A DNA stretch of 64,000 nt. It comes from Streptomyces sp. A2-16. Its GTDB lineage: Bacteria > Actinomycetota > Actinomycetes > Streptomycetales > Streptomycetaceae. Under the pieces are notes generated by a model. It was given only the letters and a program-made list of their open reading frames with translations, was not told the origin of the DNA and ran no database searches. The position numbers and the translations under genes are program-made. Position 1 is the first letter of the stretch, and every line of letters begins with the position of its first letter. Below are positions 63,722-64,000 of the stretch, one piece after another. The stretch is from the NCBI RefSeq assembly GCF_018128905.1, contig NZ_CP063808.1:6634001-6698000 (forward strand). The letters run 5' to 3'.

Positions 63722-64000
63722 CTAGGTGCGGTTCCGCGCCGACGTCACGCGGTACACGTCGTACACGCCCTCCACGCCCCGGACCGCCTTCAGGACGTGG
63801 CCCAGGTGCTTCGGGTCGCCCATCTCGAAGGTGAAGCGGGAGGTGGCGACGCGGTCGCGGGAGGTCTGGACGGCCGCGGAGAGGATGTTGACGTGCTGGT
63901 CGGACAGGACGCGGGTGACGTCGGAGAGCAGCCGGGAGCGGTCCAGGGCCTCGACCTGGATGGCGACCAGGAAGACCGAGGACTGCGTGGGCGCCCACTC
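63722..64000 (-). CDS. relA: RelA/SpoT-type (p)ppGpp synthetase, C-terminal ACT domain only
   Basis: Only the last 92 codons are in the window; the 5' part lies beyond the right edge. The sequence FLVAIQVEALDRSRLLSDV, then TSRFTFEMGDPKHLGHVL and VEGVYDVYRV, is the ACT domain that ends long RelA/SpoT proteins and senses ribosome or amino-acid status. In actinobacteria this single enzyme makes and degrades (p)ppGpp. The identity rests on the domain and on the usual neighbours. Confidence 0.85.
   Translation of the reverse strand, partial: EWAPTQSSVFLVAIQVEALDRSRLLSDVTRVLSDQHVNILSAAVQTSRDRVATSRFTFEMGDPKHLGHVLKAVRGVEGVYDVYRVTSARNRT

Overview
The window is chromosomal DNA from a Streptomyces-type actinobacterium. 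It has very high G+C, many GTG and a few TTG starts, dense ATGA and GTGA start-stop overlaps, and long open antisense frames. Its gene order (fmt, priA, metK, coaBC, rpoZ, gmk, mihF, pyr operon, bldD, nusB, efp, aro genes, alaS, rpsD, hisS, relA) matches my recollection of the core chromosome of Streptomyces. Nearly everything is ordinary vertically inherited housekeeping DNA. I see no phage, plasmid, insertion sequence, CRISPR array, tRNA or rRNA gene.

Layout. 1-5.4 kb: an ABC importer operon (minus strand, ATPase cut by the left edge) facing a GntR/UTRA regulator, with a palindromic operator candidate between them. 5.4-12.2 kb: an Lrp regulator with an amino-acid permease, a GNAT enzyme, a GuaB1-type GMP reductase, a lipoprotein RNase Sa-like ribonuclease with its barstar inhibitor, a SorC-type regulator and rpe. 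12.3-22.2 kb: an MMPL transporter, rsmB, fmt, a small HTH protein, tandem repeats, the helicase-dead actinobacterial PriA and metK. 22.4-25.0 kb: coaBC, rpoZ, gmk and mihF (sIHF).

25.3-35.3 kb is the complete pyrimidine operon, transcribed leftward as pyrR-pyrB-pyrC-(membrane protein)-carA-carB-pyrD-pyrF. It has a PyrR-type leader that can hide the pyrR Shine-Dalgarno sequence and a strong internal hairpin between carB and pyrD. The c-di-GMP-responsive developmental regulator bldD is divergent from it, with a BldD-box-like palindrome on its own promoter. 36.3-49.4 kb is a long leftward block: nusB, efp, a metal-ligand-altered M24 protein, a P-loop kinase-like protein, aroB-K-C-E, mltG, ruvX, alaS and two small membrane-associated proteins.

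49.6-64 kb holds a STAND/TPR protein with no DNA-binding domain, rpsD, rarA and a VKOR-family protein. Next come an ABC-2 exporter with a two-component system in one overlapping operon, a TPR gene apparently broken by a one-base frameshift, hisS with a glyoxalase-like hydrolase, a membrane-anchored cyclophilin, a DUF349 protein and the 3' end of relA.

The least routine items are the lipoprotein-RNase/barstar pair, the tandem repeats beside priA and at the nusB 3' end, the pyr regulatory RNA structures, several operator-like palindromes, the frameshifted TPR gene and relics of what looks like a common Streptomyces intergenic repeat. No clearly new multi-gene system is evident.
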